From: Candidatus Omnitrophota bacterium | Lineage (GTDB): Bacteria > Hinthialibacterota > Hinthialibacteria > OLB16 | NCBI GenBank assembly: GCA_020632575.1 | Contig: JACKFH010000008.1 | Span: forward strand, 154,974-218,973 | Reading direction: 5' to 3' | DNA: 64,000 nucleotides | In this document: positions 7,465-17,900 of the stretch, piece by piece | How positions within the stretch are numbered: position 1 is the stretch's first letter | Layout of the letters: each line of letters opens with the position of its first letter | Made by a program: the position numbers and the translations under genes | Notes under the pieces: model-generated | The model's input: the letters and a program-made list of their open reading frames with translations, nothing else | The model's database searches: none | Told to the model about the DNA's origin: nothing

Positions 7465-10400
7465 ATGGAACCTCGATGCTGGAACAATGCGAGATCTAAC
7501 CAGCTCCCTTCTATTCTCCTTATCATCGGTTCCTTGCTCCTTCTCCCCATTCCCTCACCATCGCATGCCGATTCGCCACTCGTTCTGGAAATCGACGCCC
7601 CCAACCCTCAACCGCTCGGAGATTTCGGAAGATCGGTCGCGGGACTGCAAGACCTTAACGGCAATGGATCTCCCGAGATACTAATTGGAGCTCCGAACGA
7701 AACGCCATACATCTACGGGCAAGCCTATGTCATGGACAGTTCTACCGAGGAGGTCCTCTTCACCCTCGAATCGGGGAACCCGAAGGAGCACGGGAATTTC
7801 GGCTACTCGGTCGCGACGGTCCCCGATTTAACCGGCGATGGCATCGAGGACTGGGTGGTGGGGGCCCCGCATGAGGAGGAAATCCCGCGTTCCATGGATT
7901 TGGGGAGAGCCTATGTCTACGACGGTTCGAGTGGAGCCCTCATCCATACGCTTCGCCCGGACTTCGATCTCGTTGCCAACTTCTTTGGAAGGTCTGTGGC
8001 GGGGATCGAGGACCTGGACGGGGATGGACGCGGCGAGGTCGTGGTCACCGCTTACGGGTATCACCAATACGCGGGGCGGGTCCACATTTTTAGCGGTTCA
8101 TCGGGAGAGACTATTCGGGAACTCATCGCCCCGGATCAACTGACCGAACCCTTTCATTTCGATTCGGTGGCGGTTACTCCTGATGCCAACGGTGATGGAG
8201 TCTCGGAGATTCTGGCGGGCGCCCCCAACGATCGCCGGGAGGATCTCCCCACAGAGTCCGGAGGCGCTGTTCTTTACGATCCGGTGACCGTAGAAGTCCT
8301 GAAGATTTTCGAATCACCAAATCCTGAAAAGAGTGGCAGGTTCGGCAAATCGGTCGCGGGCATTCCGGATGTCAACGGCGATGGTCGAGGCGACATTTTG
8401 ATTGGGGCTCCGTCTGAAACCGCGACCGACACCCTCTCGCATACGGGACGGGCTCATGTCTTCGATGGGTCCACTGCTGAACTCCTCTACACGGTGGTTT
8501 CAGACAACCCTCGGCTTTCCCGGTCGTTTGGAACATCGGTCTTGGGGCTTCCCGATTTGGATGGGGATGGGTTGGGAGAATTCGCGGTCGGCGACTCCGC
8601 CGAGATAGGAGGCATCAGTGGGTCAGGGCGAGTCTATCTTTTCAGCGGCAAGACGGGGAAGCGAATCCAATCCTATTTCCCCTACAAGGACCGAGGCGAA
8701 CAGTTTGGCAATTCGTTGGCCCTCCTCCCCGATTCGAATGGGGATACAACCATCGAGCTCCTGATTGGAGATCAAAGGCAAAACCGGGTCTATGCTTATT
8801 TCTCGCCGCTTCTGCCGCCCAGAGCCATTGTCCAGCCGAGGTCCAGAATCGATTTCGGAACGGCCAGTGTCACGCAAGAGGTCCCCTTTCAGCGGGAAGT
8901 GCAAATTGGAAATCAGGGATTCAGCGATCTTGTCGTCGTTGAAAATGAGTTCAGACTCTCGGGCGAGGACCGCAACGAATTCACCATCCTTCCGGCAACC
9001 GCTCCAGCGACGATACCACCCGGAGCCACTCATTCATTCGAAATTTTGTTCACCCCCAAGAGTTCAGGATTTAAACAGGCGATCCTCACCTTCCACACTA
9101 ACGATCCGGACAACCCTATCTTCGAAATCGAAATGTCCGGATGGGCGTTGGATCTCGCGCGAGTCCGTCCCTTCTCCTCTCCTAATCCGGAGGAATACGG
9201 TCATTTTGGGAAAGCGGTGGACGGCATCCCGGACCTGAATGGCAACGGTTCCGGTGAGGCCATTATCGGAGCCTGGTTAGAAGACCCAGGGCTGGCTCCC
9301 GCCAATGCCGGGAGGGTGTATGTGGTCGACGCCTCCACCGGGGAGACGATCCACACTCTCTCCTCGCCCAATGAGGGGATCTATTTCAACAATGTCTTCG
9401 GGCACGCCGTCTCCTCTGTCCCCGACACCAACGGCGACGGGTCCTGGGATATCCTGGTGGGGGCTTACTATGAAACGCAAGTCTTCGCCGCCACCTCTTC
9501 GGGAGCGGCTTACCTCTTCGATGGCGCGAGCGGAGAGTTGCTCCATTCCTTCTATTCACCGAATCGCCAATTCCACGGTTGGTTCGGATGGACTGTTTCC
9601 GGGTGCGCCGATTTGAATGGAGATGGACGGGGGGATGTTCTAGTCGGGGCGATTCAGGAACCCCGATCGGAGGAACCAATCCTCGCGGGAACAGTTTATG
9701 TTTTCGATGGCGCGACCGGAGATCTATTGCACGAGCTCTTCAGCCCCAACGCACGCGCCAACGGCCGATTCGGATTTTCCCTCTCCGGGGTTCCCGACAC
9801 GGATGGCGATGGTCTTGCCGATGTGGTGGTCGGAGCCCCGGGAGAAGAGACGATTCGACGCACGGGCGCCTCCGGGAAGGCCTACATCTTTAGCGGTTCC
9901 TCCGGCGAGTTGCTCCAGACATTCCCCCGAAAAGGTGAACCCACCGATGTCTCTTGGGCTCAACTCTTTGGATCCGCGGTAGTGGGGTTCGAGGACCTCA
10001 ACGGTGACGGGCGAGGAGATATCGCGGTCAGCGCCCCACGCGGCAGGCTCAATCAGACAAGCCTGGGCGGGGCGGGAATTGTTTACATCTTCGATGGCGC
10101 GACCGGCGACCAACTCAATGCGATCTCGCCGACCTCAAACGACAGCAAGTTGTCTTTCGGAACAAGCCTCTCCGCAGTCCCGGACACGAATCTGGACGGT
10201 TACGATGACCTTCTGATCGGGTCGAACCTCCAACAGGCTTTTCTTCACGATGGGCGAACCGGGTTCTATCTTTGGAAGTTCGAGTCTCCCAACGAAGAAA
10301 CCAATGGCGGCTTCGCTCGCATCCCTGCTGGTTTGCCGGATGCCAATGGAGATGGGAGAGGCGACATCCTGATCGGGGCCGAAAATGAGAACCCCGGCAC

Positions 10401-12144
10401 CGACCTCGCCGACGTCGGTCAATCTTACGCCTTTTTCTCCCCGTTCCTCGCGCCAATCCTGAAGGCCGAACCCGACTCCATCGATTTTGGCAAGCACTCA
10501 GTGACCCGACATGACCCGACTATTCGAACCCTCCGCCTTACCAATGAAGGGGATGGAACCCTCGAGTTTGTGGGCTCCGGAGTTCAACTCTATCACGACA
10601 AATTCACCTTCTCCGAACCGCCTGACCTCTCGCCGCTCCCGGGGGGCGCGACCCGTGATTTCACGCTCCATTTTCAGACCTACGAGGTTGGAGAGGAGGC
10701 CGTCAACCTCCGATTCTTCACCAACTTCCTTTCGGTCCCCACACTCGAGATTCATCTGCTCGGAGTCGGTGTGGATACGAACATCACCATTCTCCGAGCC
10801 GATCCTCAAACCCAGCAAGGCCGATTCGGAACCGAGGTCGCGGGCCTTTCCGATATGAATGGCGATGGTTTTGGGGATGTAGCGGTGACAGTTCGAGAGA
10901 ATGGGAGATGGGGTATTCGCCTTTTTGATGGAGTCAGTGGTGCATCTATTCGGAAGATCTCACTTGAGGATGGCGGTTTCTATTACTGGGGTATCGCTTT
11001 GGATAGCGTTCCGGATGTCAATCTCGATGGAATCAACGAGATCGTGGTGGGCGATCCTTCCCGTCGACTACCCGATAGCCCCACCCAGGCGGGAGCGGCT
11101 TATCTCTTTGACGGCGCCACGGGCGACCTGATTCACACGGTCGCTTCGATCAACCCGGAGTGGCTCGGTCTATTCGGAAGCGCGGTCGCCGGGATTCCCG
11201 ACACAAACGGTGACGGGCGAGGCGATTTTATTGTCGGCGCCTACGCCGAGGATCCCGGCCCGACCGCCTTTGACGTCGGGCGTGCTTATATCTTTGACGG
11301 ATCCTCGGGGGAACTCCTCCACGAATTGGTTTCGGAATTTCAAACCCTGAACGCCAACTTCGGTTACTCGGTTGCTGGAACGGGCGACTTGAATGGAGAT
11401 GGCTATGGCGACGTCATTGTGGGGTCGCCGGGGGAGGGGGGACATCCCGTCTTCACCGGACGTGCCTACATTTTTGACGGTTCATCGGGTGAGCTTCTTT
11501 GGTTCTTCTTCCCCCCGGATTTGGAGACTCCGAATGATTTTGGAAAAGAGGTTTCGGGCATCCCTGACATCGACAACGATGGCCTCTGGGACATTGCTAT
11601 TGCCGCTCCGGGAGAAGGTTACAACCTGGATGGTGGCCCGCCTCTTGGACGCGTTTATGTCTACAGCAGTTTTGACTGGCGGCTCCTGTACACAATCATT
11701 TCTCCCGACCCCAAACCATACGCCGAATTCGGAGAATCCATCCGCGGCATCCCCGATGTCACAGGCGATACGCATGGAGAACTCCTGGTCGGATCCGCTG
11801 AAGAAGGGACGAATGGAAGGGCGTATCTCTTTAACGGTGTGAACGGAACTTGGTTAAGAACCTTTGTCTCTCCCAACCGGTCCGATCGCGGTTTTTTTGG
11901 TCAGTCGGTGGCCGCTTTGCCCGACGCCGATGGGGACGGGTTGTGGGACGTTGTCATTGGCGCTCCCGGCGAGGAGCCCGCGGGTAGCCCGACGGACTCG
12001 GGCCGAGCCTATCTTTTCTATTCATCGACGCCACTGGGGCTTCAACCACCCCAACTCCCAGGATTGATGCGTTCACTGCGAACTGGAGAGATGGAACCGA
12101 GAGGCCTTTTTTATCGAATACCAAGTTGGAAGAAGCCGAACTAA
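7465..12144 (+). CDS. Giant secreted FG-GAP protein: three seven-bladed propellers with two ASH-like Ig domains
   Basis: 1559 residues with a Sec signal (LLLLPIPSPSHA region). Reading through the repeats gives 21 FG-GAP units, each with an FGxSVAG-like strand and a DLNGDGxGD-like calcium loop. They fall into three blocks of seven (residues about 45-450, 570-985 and 1110-1530). After blocks one and two comes an ASPM/SPD-2/Hydin-like Ig domain (starting RSRIDFGTASV and PDSIDFGKHSV). The third block ends without one: the last 30 residues are basic and resemble nothing in the other blocks. Likely an extracellular calcium-stabilised adhesion or scaffold protein, as in integrin-alpha-type propellers. 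No sorting signal is seen at the C-terminus. Confidence 0.88.
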   Translation: MEPRCWNNARSNQLPSILLIIGSLLLLPIPSPSHADSPLVLEIDAPNPQPLGDFGRSVAGLQDLNGNGSPEILIGAPNETPYIYGQAYVMDSSTEEVLFTLESGNPKEHGNFGYSVATVPDLTGDGIEDWVVGAPHEEEIPRSMDLGRAYVYDGSSGALIHTLRPDFDLVANFFGRSVAGIEDLDGDGRGEVVVTAYGYHQYAGRVHIFSGSSGETIRELIAPDQLTEPFHFDSVAVTPDANGDGVSEILAGAPNDRREDLPTESGGAVLYDPVTVEVLKIFESPNPEKSGRFGKSVAGIPDVNGDGRGDILIGAPSETATDTLSHTGRAHVFDGSTAELLYTVVSDNPRLSRSFGTSVLGLPDLDGDGLGEFAVGDSAEIGGISGSGRVYLFSGKTGKRIQSYFPYKDRGEQFGNSLALLPDSNGDTTIELLIGDQRQNRVYAYFSPLLPPRAIVQPRSRIDFGTASVTQEVPFQREVQIGNQGFSDLVVVENEFRLSGEDRNEFTILPATAPATIPPGATHSFEILFTPKSSGFKQAILTFHTNDPDNPIFEIEMSGWALDLARVRPFSSPNPEEYGHFGKAVDGIPDLNGNGSGEAIIGAWLEDPGLAPANAGRVYVVDASTGETIHTLSSPNEGIYFNNVFGHAVSSVPDTNGDGSWDILVGAYYETQVFAATSSGAAYLFDGASGELLHSFYSPNRQFHGWFGWTVSGCADLNGDGRGDVLVGAIQEPRSEEPILAGTVYVFDGATGDLLHELFSPNARANGRFGFSLSGVPDTDGDGLADVVVGAPGEETIRRTGASGKAYIFSGSSGELLQTFPRKGEPTDVSWAQLFGSAVVGFEDLNGDGRGDIAVSAPRGRLNQTSLGGAGIVYIFDGATGDQLNAISPTSNDSKLSFGTSLSAVPDTNLDGYDDLLIGSNLQQAFLHDGRTGFYLWKFESPNEETNGGFARIPAGLPDANGDGRGDILIGAENENPGTDLADVGQSYAFFSPFLAPILKAEPDSIDFGKHSVTRHDPTIRTLRLTNEGDGTLEFVGSGVQLYHDKFTFSEPPDLSPLPGGATRDFTLHFQTYEVGEEAVNLRFFTNFLSVPTLEIHLLGVGVDTNITILRADPQTQQGRFGTEVAGLSDMNGDGFGDVAVTVRENGRWGIRLFDGVSGASIRKISLEDGGFYYWGIALDSVPDVNLDGINEIVVGDPSRRLPDSPTQAGAAYLFDGATGDLIHTVASINPEWLGLFGSAVAGIPDTNGDGRGDFIVGAYAEDPGPTAFDVGRAYIFDGSSGELLHELVSEFQTLNANFGYSVAGTGDLNGDGYGDVIVGSPGEGGHPVFTGRAYIFDGSSGELLWFFFPPDLETPNDFGKEVSGIPDIDNDGLWDIAIAAPGEGYNLDGGPPLGRVYVYSSFDWRLLYTIISPDPKPYAEFGESIRGIPDVTGDTHGELLVGSAEEGTNGRAYLFNGVNGTWLRTFVSPNRSDRGFFGQSVAALPDADGDGLWDVVIGAPGEEPAGSPTDSGRAYLFYSSTPLGLQPPQLPGLMRSLRTGEMEPRGLFYRIPSWKKPN

Positions 12145-12169
12145 AGAACGAAGGCTTGAGGAAACGCCA

Positions 12170-12201
12170 AGCCGCGAGAGGTCAATCGACCCCTCGCGGC
12201 T
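12170..12201. terminator. Strong hairpin between convergent genes
   Basis: AGCCGCGAG pairs with CTCGCGGCT; inside this, after one A/C mismatch, GGTC pairs with GACC around an AATC loop. It lies between the FG-GAP gene and the aldehyde dehydrogenase gene, whose 3' ends face each other. There is no T-run on either side, so it may act with Rho or as a 3' stabiliser. Confidence 0.55.
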
Positions 12202-12217
12202 CGATGTCTTATTCAAG

Positions 12218-13693
12218 TTACAGGGCCACCCACACGCTCTTGGTCTGGAGATAATTGTCCAAAGCGAATTTCCCGAGTTCGCGACCGATGCCGCTCTCTT
12301 TGTACCCGCCAAAGGGAGATGCGGCGTCGAATTGGTTGTAAGTGTTGATCCACACCACACCCGCCCGAATCTGGCGCGCGATCCGGTGAGCCTGCTTAAT
12401 GTCTCGGGTCCAGACCGCGGCGGAGAGACCATAATTGGTCTTGTTCCCTCGTTTGACCGCGTCCTCGACCTCGGAGAATTTGATGGCTGAAACCACCGGC
12501 CCGAAAATCTCCTCGCGGGCGATTTTCATCTCGTCCCTGACATCGGTGAAAATGGTCGGCTTTACATAGTAACCGGTTCCGGCGCCTTCATTCCGCGCGC
12601 CTCCGGTGACCACGCAGGCCCCCTCCGATTTCCCGGAATCGATGTAATTGAGAATCCGATCGAGTTGCTCCTGAGAAACCTGAGCGCCGATGCGGGTGTT
12701 CTCGTCCATGGGATCTCCTTGGGGAATGGTCTCCGCGAAATTCTTCAACTTGTCGATGAACTCATCATGAACGGAGTCATCCACGAACAACCTCGATCCC
12801 GCGCAGCAAACCTCGCCTTGGTTAAAGAAGATGCCGGTCACCGCCCCTTTGACCGCATCCTCGATGTTGGCGTCGGGGAGAACGATATTGGGGGCCTTGC
12901 CGCCGAGTTCGAGAGTCACCTTCTTGAGGTTGCTCTTCGCAGCGGTTTCCATCACCAATCGCCCCACCTCGGTGGATCCGGTGAAAGCGACCTTGTCCAC
13001 ATCCATGTGCGCCGCGATTGCGTGTCCGGCGGTCTCTCCAAAACCCGGGAGAATGTTCACGACCCCAGGGGGGAATCCAGCTTCGCAAATGAGTTCTCCG
13101 AGGCGTAGCGCCGAGAGAGGCGTCTGTTCGGCCGGCTTAAGCACCACCGTGCAACCCGTGGCCAGTGCCGGGCCGAGTTTCCAGGCGGCCATCAGCATCG
13201 GGAAGTTCCAAGGGATGATCTGACCGCAAACTCCGACCGGTTCTTTTAAGGTGTAGTTCAGGAAATCGCCGCTGACCGGGATGGTGTCGCCCTCGATCTT
13301 GTCGGCCCATCCCGAGTAGTAATCCATGCAATCGATCACTAGGGGGAGATCGACATTGGAGGTTTCGAAGATCGGCTTCCCGTTGTCGAGCGTGTCCAGC
13401 GTTGCCAGTTCTTTCGCGTTCTCACGAATCAGATCGGTCAGTTTGCGAATGAGACGGCCTCGTTCACGGGCGCTCATCTTGCTCCAGGGTCCGTCATCGA
13501 ACGCCGCACGAGCTGCGGCCACCGCGCGATCGACATCCTCCTTGTCGGCCTCAGCGACATGGGCAAGAGTTTCGCCGGTGCTTGGGTTCGGGGTTTCAAA
13601 AGTCTTTCCGGATGCGGCGTCCACGAATTCGCCGTTGATGAGTAGTTTGGTCTGTTTGACAATGCTTTGCGGGGTCACTGTGGCTGTGGCCAT
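12218..13693 (-). CDS. NAD(P)-dependent aldehyde dehydrogenase
   Basis: 491 residues; oxidises aldehydes to carboxylates in the cytosol. Family motifs are complete: IIPWNFPMLM (cofactor-binding Asn), KPAEQTPLSAL, FTGSTEVG, LELGGKAPNIV (general-base Glu), NQGEVCCAGSR (catalytic Cys) and EEIFGPVVS. The length is normal for the ALDH1/2-like (betaine/retinal/phenylacetaldehyde) group. The ATG at 13691-13693 has AGGAGG 10 bases upstream, which decides against a longer in-frame start at 13753. The gene stands alone; the true substrate cannot be read from the sequence. Confidence 0.92.
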   Translation of the reverse strand: MATATVTPQSIVKQTKLLINGEFVDAASGKTFETPNPSTGETLAHVAEADKEDVDRAVAAARAAFDDGPWSKMSARERGRLIRKLTDLIRENAKELATLDTLDNGKPIFETSNVDLPLVIDCMDYYSGWADKIEGDTIPVSGDFLNYTLKEPVGVCGQIIPWNFPMLMAAWKLGPALATGCTVVLKPAEQTPLSALRLGELICEAGFPPGVVNILPGFGETAGHAIAAHMDVDKVAFTGSTEVGRLVMETAAKSNLKKVTLELGGKAPNIVLPDANIEDAVKGAVTGIFFNQGEVCCAGSRLFVDDSVHDEFIDKLKNFAETIPQGDPMDENTRIGAQVSQEQLDRILNYIDSGKSEGACVVTGGARNEGAGTGYYVKPTIFTDVRDEMKIAREEIFGPVVSAIKFSEVEDAVKRGNKTNYGLSAAVWTRDIKQAHRIARQIRAGVVWINTYNQFDAASPFGGYKESGIGRELGKFALDNYLQTKSVWVAL

Positions 13694-13850
13694 GATGAAG
13701 GCGCCTCCTGTGTTTTTGATTTCGAATGAATATCCACAACTCAAAGAATTCAACTAACTTTTAGTATGGCGCCCGGCGGGGAGAGGTCAATGGGGATTTT
13801 GAGAAGTGAATGCGAAATATCCCTTTTTGCCGAGAGAGGGGCATCCTTTA

Positions 13851-13917
13851 CCGTGGGAGGGGCATCCCTGCCCCGAATGGCGGGTCGGGATTTCGCGGCA
13901 AGATGCCGCTCCCACGG
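13851..13917. repeat. 67-bp palindromic repeat, family B (CCGTGGGAGCGGCATC arms)
   Basis: The 16-bp end CCGTGGGAGGGGCATC at 13851-13866 is repeated inverted at 13902-13917 with one mismatch. The inner part GATTTCGCGGCAAGATG matches the unit at 25463-25486 on the opposite strand. Related elements lie at 25409-25478 and 50379-50447. Confidence 0.75.
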
Positions 13918-13975
13918 CGGTATTTCCCACGGATGGATCGCGGAATTGAGGCCGATGATTCACAAGGTGACCTAT

Positions 13976-14722
13976 TCACTTTGATCCAGGGCTCGCGGCT
14001 GAACAGATCCTCACATACTCCCGAACCGTCTTCTTCAAGCCCATTTCCAGGGCCTCCGCAAACAGGGCGTGACCGATGGAGACCTCTAGGATTTTCGGAA
14101 TTTCCAGAAAATCCCCAAGGTTCTTGAGGTTCAGGTCATGTCCCGCGTTGACCCCCAACCCGAGGTCCTGGGCGGTGTTCGCGCTCCGTTTGAAACGGTC
14201 CCAAGTTTCGGATGCATTCCCCGCTGTAAAAGCGGCGGCGTAGGGTTCGGTGTAGAGTTCGATCCGATCAGCTCCCACCTGGGAAACTTTTTCAATTTCT
14301 TCCGGGTCCGCATCCATGAAGAGGCTCGACCGAATGCCCAGGGTTTTCAATTCATCCAGGATGGGAATGAGCCGGTCGCGGTCGGAATCGATGTCCCACC
14401 CATGATCCGAGGTCGCTTGATTGGGGTCATCGGGGACAAGAGTGCACTGGTGAGGGCGGACCTCACGGACAATGTCCATCAGGTTATGGAAGGGATTTCC
14501 CTCGATGTTGAATTCGGCGGAAGGATATTCCTTCAGAAGATCGGCCAGTTCATCTACATCGGAGCGTCGGATATGACGTTCATCCGGCCTCGGGTGGACC
14601 GTGATTCCACTCGCGCCACTATCGAGACTCACCCGCGCAGCCCAGAGGACCGAAGGGATGCCGATGTTGCGCGTGTTTCTCAGATAGGCGACCTTGTTCA
14701 GGTTGACGCTCAAATGGGTCAC
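13976..14722 (-). CDS. pdxJ: Pyridoxine 5'-phosphate synthase PdxJ
   Basis: Condenses 1-deoxyxylulose 5-phosphate with 3-amino-2-oxopropyl phosphate, the last step of the DXP-dependent vitamin B6 route. 248 residues. The family signatures are present: LSVNLNKVAYLRNTR at the N-terminus, GITVHPRPDERHIR near 39-52, FNIEGNP with catalytic Glu near 72, CTLVPDDPNQATSDHGWD, RIELYTEPYA and GVNAGHDLNLKN. The start is a GTG with AAGGAG 9 bases upstream. The gene is alone; other pyridoxal genes are not in the window. Confidence 0.95.
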   Translation of the reverse strand: MTHLSVNLNKVAYLRNTRNIGIPSVLWAARVSLDSGASGITVHPRPDERHIRRSDVDELADLLKEYPSAEFNIEGNPFHNLMDIVREVRPHQCTLVPDDPNQATSDHGWDIDSDRDRLIPILDELKTLGIRSSLFMDADPEEIEKVSQVGADRIELYTEPYAAAFTAGNASETWDRFKRSANTAQDLGLGVNAGHDLNLKNLGDFLEIPKILEVSIGHALFAEALEMGLKKTVREYVRICSAASPGSK

Positions 14723-14815
14723 TCGGGCGGACTCCTTGTCTCTTCATATAGAAAAGGGAAGATGGCGGATTTCCGTGTCGATTTCAACTAACCCGCAACT
14801 TCCGTGATTCCGAAG

Positions 14816-14846
14816 GAATACACTCACAACAGAATACACTCACAAC
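14816..14846. repeat. Two tandem 16-bp units upstream of PSD1 gene
   Basis: GAATACACTCACAAC occurs at 14816-14830 and again at 14832-14846, period 16 bp, perfect over 15 bases. It lies about 70 bases before the ATG of the PSCyt/PSD1 gene. It could be an operator pair or a recent slippage duplication. Confidence 0.65.
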
Positions 14847-14913
14847 CTACACAAATTAAAAAATGGAGATTACATTAGGGAGTGTGGCTTCGCTCCGAGT
14901 TGAGAATAGAAAA

Positions 14914-17900
14914 ATGAACCGTCCATTGATATTTGCAGGCTATTTCTTCGTTTCGATATTTTTGTTTCTCTTGCCCCAACCGGTTGTGGGGGCTGAAAAG
15001 ACCCTCCCCCCGGCCATCGACCGCAAAGTCGACTACCTCTCCGATGTCAAACCAATCTTTGAGAACAACTGCTATTCCTGTCATGGTCCCTCCAAACAAA
15101 AGAGCGGGTTCCGTCTCGACGCCCGCGACTCCGCGCTGCGAGGGGGAAACTATGGAACCGATATCCTCCCCGGAAACAGCGCCGAAAGCCCGTTGATTCA
15201 CTATGTGGGAGGGATCCAGAAGGACATGGTCATGCCTCCTAGCGGGGATCCGTTATCGAATGACGATATCGCAATTCTCCGCGCCTGGATCGATCAGGGG
15301 GCCGATTGGCCCGAAAGCGAAGCAGTCGCCTCGGTCACCCACGAGTCGAAAACGCCTGGATCCGACCATTGGGCCTTTCAGAAACCGGTCCGTCACCCCT
15401 TGCCTGGGGTTGAACAAAAGGATTGGCCAACCAACCCCATCGATTATTTCGTTCTGCATCGTCTCGAACAGGAGGGCATGAAACCCTCCGAAATGGCGGA
15501 CAAGCGGACCTTGATCCGTCGCGTCACCCTGGATTTGATCGGTCTTCCTCCAACCCAGACTGAAGTCGAGGAGTTCCTCCAGGACGATTCCCGGTTCGCT
15601 TATGAAAAATTGGTGGATCGTCTCCTCCAATCCCCGCACTTCGGGGAGCGTTGGGCTCGACTCTGGTTGGACAGCGCGAGATACGCCGACACGAATGGCT
15701 ACGAAAAGGACCGTCCTCGCTCGATATGGCCCTACCGAGATTGGGTGATCGACGCCTTCAACCAAGACATGCCGTTTGACCAGTTCACCATCGAACAGAT
15801 CGCCGGTGACATGCTGCCCAACGCCGACCTATCGGACAAAATCGCCACCGGATTCCATCGGAATACCATGGTCAATGAGGAGGGGGGCATCGATGTCGAG
15901 GAGTTCCGCTACCACTCCCTAGTCGACCGAGTGCACACCACCAGCACCACCTTCCTCGGTCTGACAATCGCCTGCGCCCAATGCCACGATCACAAGTACG
16001 ATCCGATCTCGCAAAAAGAGTACTACCAATTCTTGGCTTTTCTGAACAATGCCGACGAACCGGAGATGAAGGTTCCGGACCCGGAGACAACCGCCAAGCG
16101 AGAAGATCTCATGAATCGGATCGCCAAACTCGAATCCGATCTTCCCAATCAATTCCCGCCCTTTGAGGAGGGGACGGAATGGACGCCCCTCAAACCGCAT
16201 CGGTTCGCCTCGACCGGCGGGGCCACTCTCGCGCGGGATCAGGATGGCGTGATGTACGCTGTGGGGGCCAATCCCGAAAAGGCGACCTACACCCTCCGCG
16301 CCAGTGTGGGTTCCGAGGTGATCGATCAGCTTCGATTAGAGGTCTTGCCAGATGCGAACCTCGGTGGAAAAGGTCCTGGCCGAACGCCGCATGGGAATTT
16401 CGTGCTCTCCGAGTTCGAGGTGTCGGTGGTTCCCGAGGGAGGTCGCCAGATCATCCCGCTCGAAATCGCTGAGGCGAGCGCCGATTTTTCCCAGGATGGG
16501 TATGACATCTCGGCCTCAGTTGATCGCGACCCGAACACTGGGTGGGGAATCGCCCCAAAAGAAGGAGACTTGAGCCAACCAAGGACTGCGGTTTTTCGAC
16601 TCAAGGATCCGCTCAAATTCGAGCATGGCGCCAATCTCACTTTCCGATTGGTTCAAAACTTTGGCGGATCCCACACGATCCAGAAATTCAAACTCTCTGC
16701 TGGGAAAGACTTCAAACTGTTTTATAATCCGGATCTCCCCGTCGAGGAACAACGCTCGCAGCATCTCGCCGCCAAGTTCAAACAGTGGGCCGACACCGAG
16801 TCGAAGAAAGCCCGCAAATGGACTTCGCTTCCCCCCAAGGAACTTCGCTCAGAGCACAATGTCACCCTGACTGTTCTCGAGGATGACTCAGTGCTCGCAA
16901 GCGGGGACAACCCGAACCGAGACACCTACACCGCGCTGTTTGCGCCGGGTGCCGATATATTGACCGGAATTAAGATCGAGGTTCTGCCGGATGAATCGCT
17001 TCCGATGGATGGCCCGGGAAGAGGAATGGTTCTCGGAACCGGGACCTTCATGCTTTCCGAGGTCTACCTCTACGCTCTTCCCAAAGGCGCCACCGCCGGG
17101 GTCGAGGGGACTACGATCGAACTGAAAAATGCTTCCGCGGATTTCCACCAGGAAAATCGGGATCCCAAACTCGCCCTTGACCGAGTGCTCGACACCGGTT
17201 GGGCGATCAACGGCGAAGTTGGGAAACCCCACTGGTTGGTTCTCGAAGCGAGCTCCCCTGTCTCCCTCGAGAAGGGCTCTCAACTGAAACTGGTTTTGTC
17301 CCAACATTATATCCATCAGGAGACAATCGGGCGTTTCCGTTTTTCAGTCACTTCCGAGGGTGAAGACCTGAAGGCCAACCCCTGGCCCGCCGATATCGAA
17401 TCGATTCTGGCGAAGTCGGAGGAAGACCGCACATCCGAAGAGGTGAACCACCTCAGACAGCACTACCTCTCGGTGGCTCCCGAACTCTATGAGCAGCAGG
17501 AGAAGATCGCTCGGCTCGAAAAACAAATCCCGCGCTACAACACGACTCTGGTGATGGAGGAACGGGACCAACCCCGTGAGACCCATGTTCATGTCAGAGG
17601 AGAATTCCTCCGAGAGGGCCGGGAGGTGCAACCTGGCGTTCCGTCCATTCTCCACTCTTTGCCAAAGGACGCGCCCAAGAATCGCCTCACCCTGGCGAAG
17701 TGGTTGGTGGATAAGGACAACCCGCTTGTTGGGCGGGTCATGATGAATCGATTCTGGTTGACTCTGTTCGGAAGAGGTCTGGTGACCACTCCCGAAGACT
17801 TTGGGACAAGGTGCGATCCGCCCAGCCATCCTGAACTTCTCGATTGGTTGGCGACCGAGTTTGTCCGGGTCGATTGGGACATGAAGGATATGCTCCGCCT

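Noticed and set aside
13766..14127. Short plus-strand open frames between aldehyde dehydrogenase and pdxJ
   Set aside because: They read through the family B palindrome and the end of pdxJ; no ribosome site or homology is evident.
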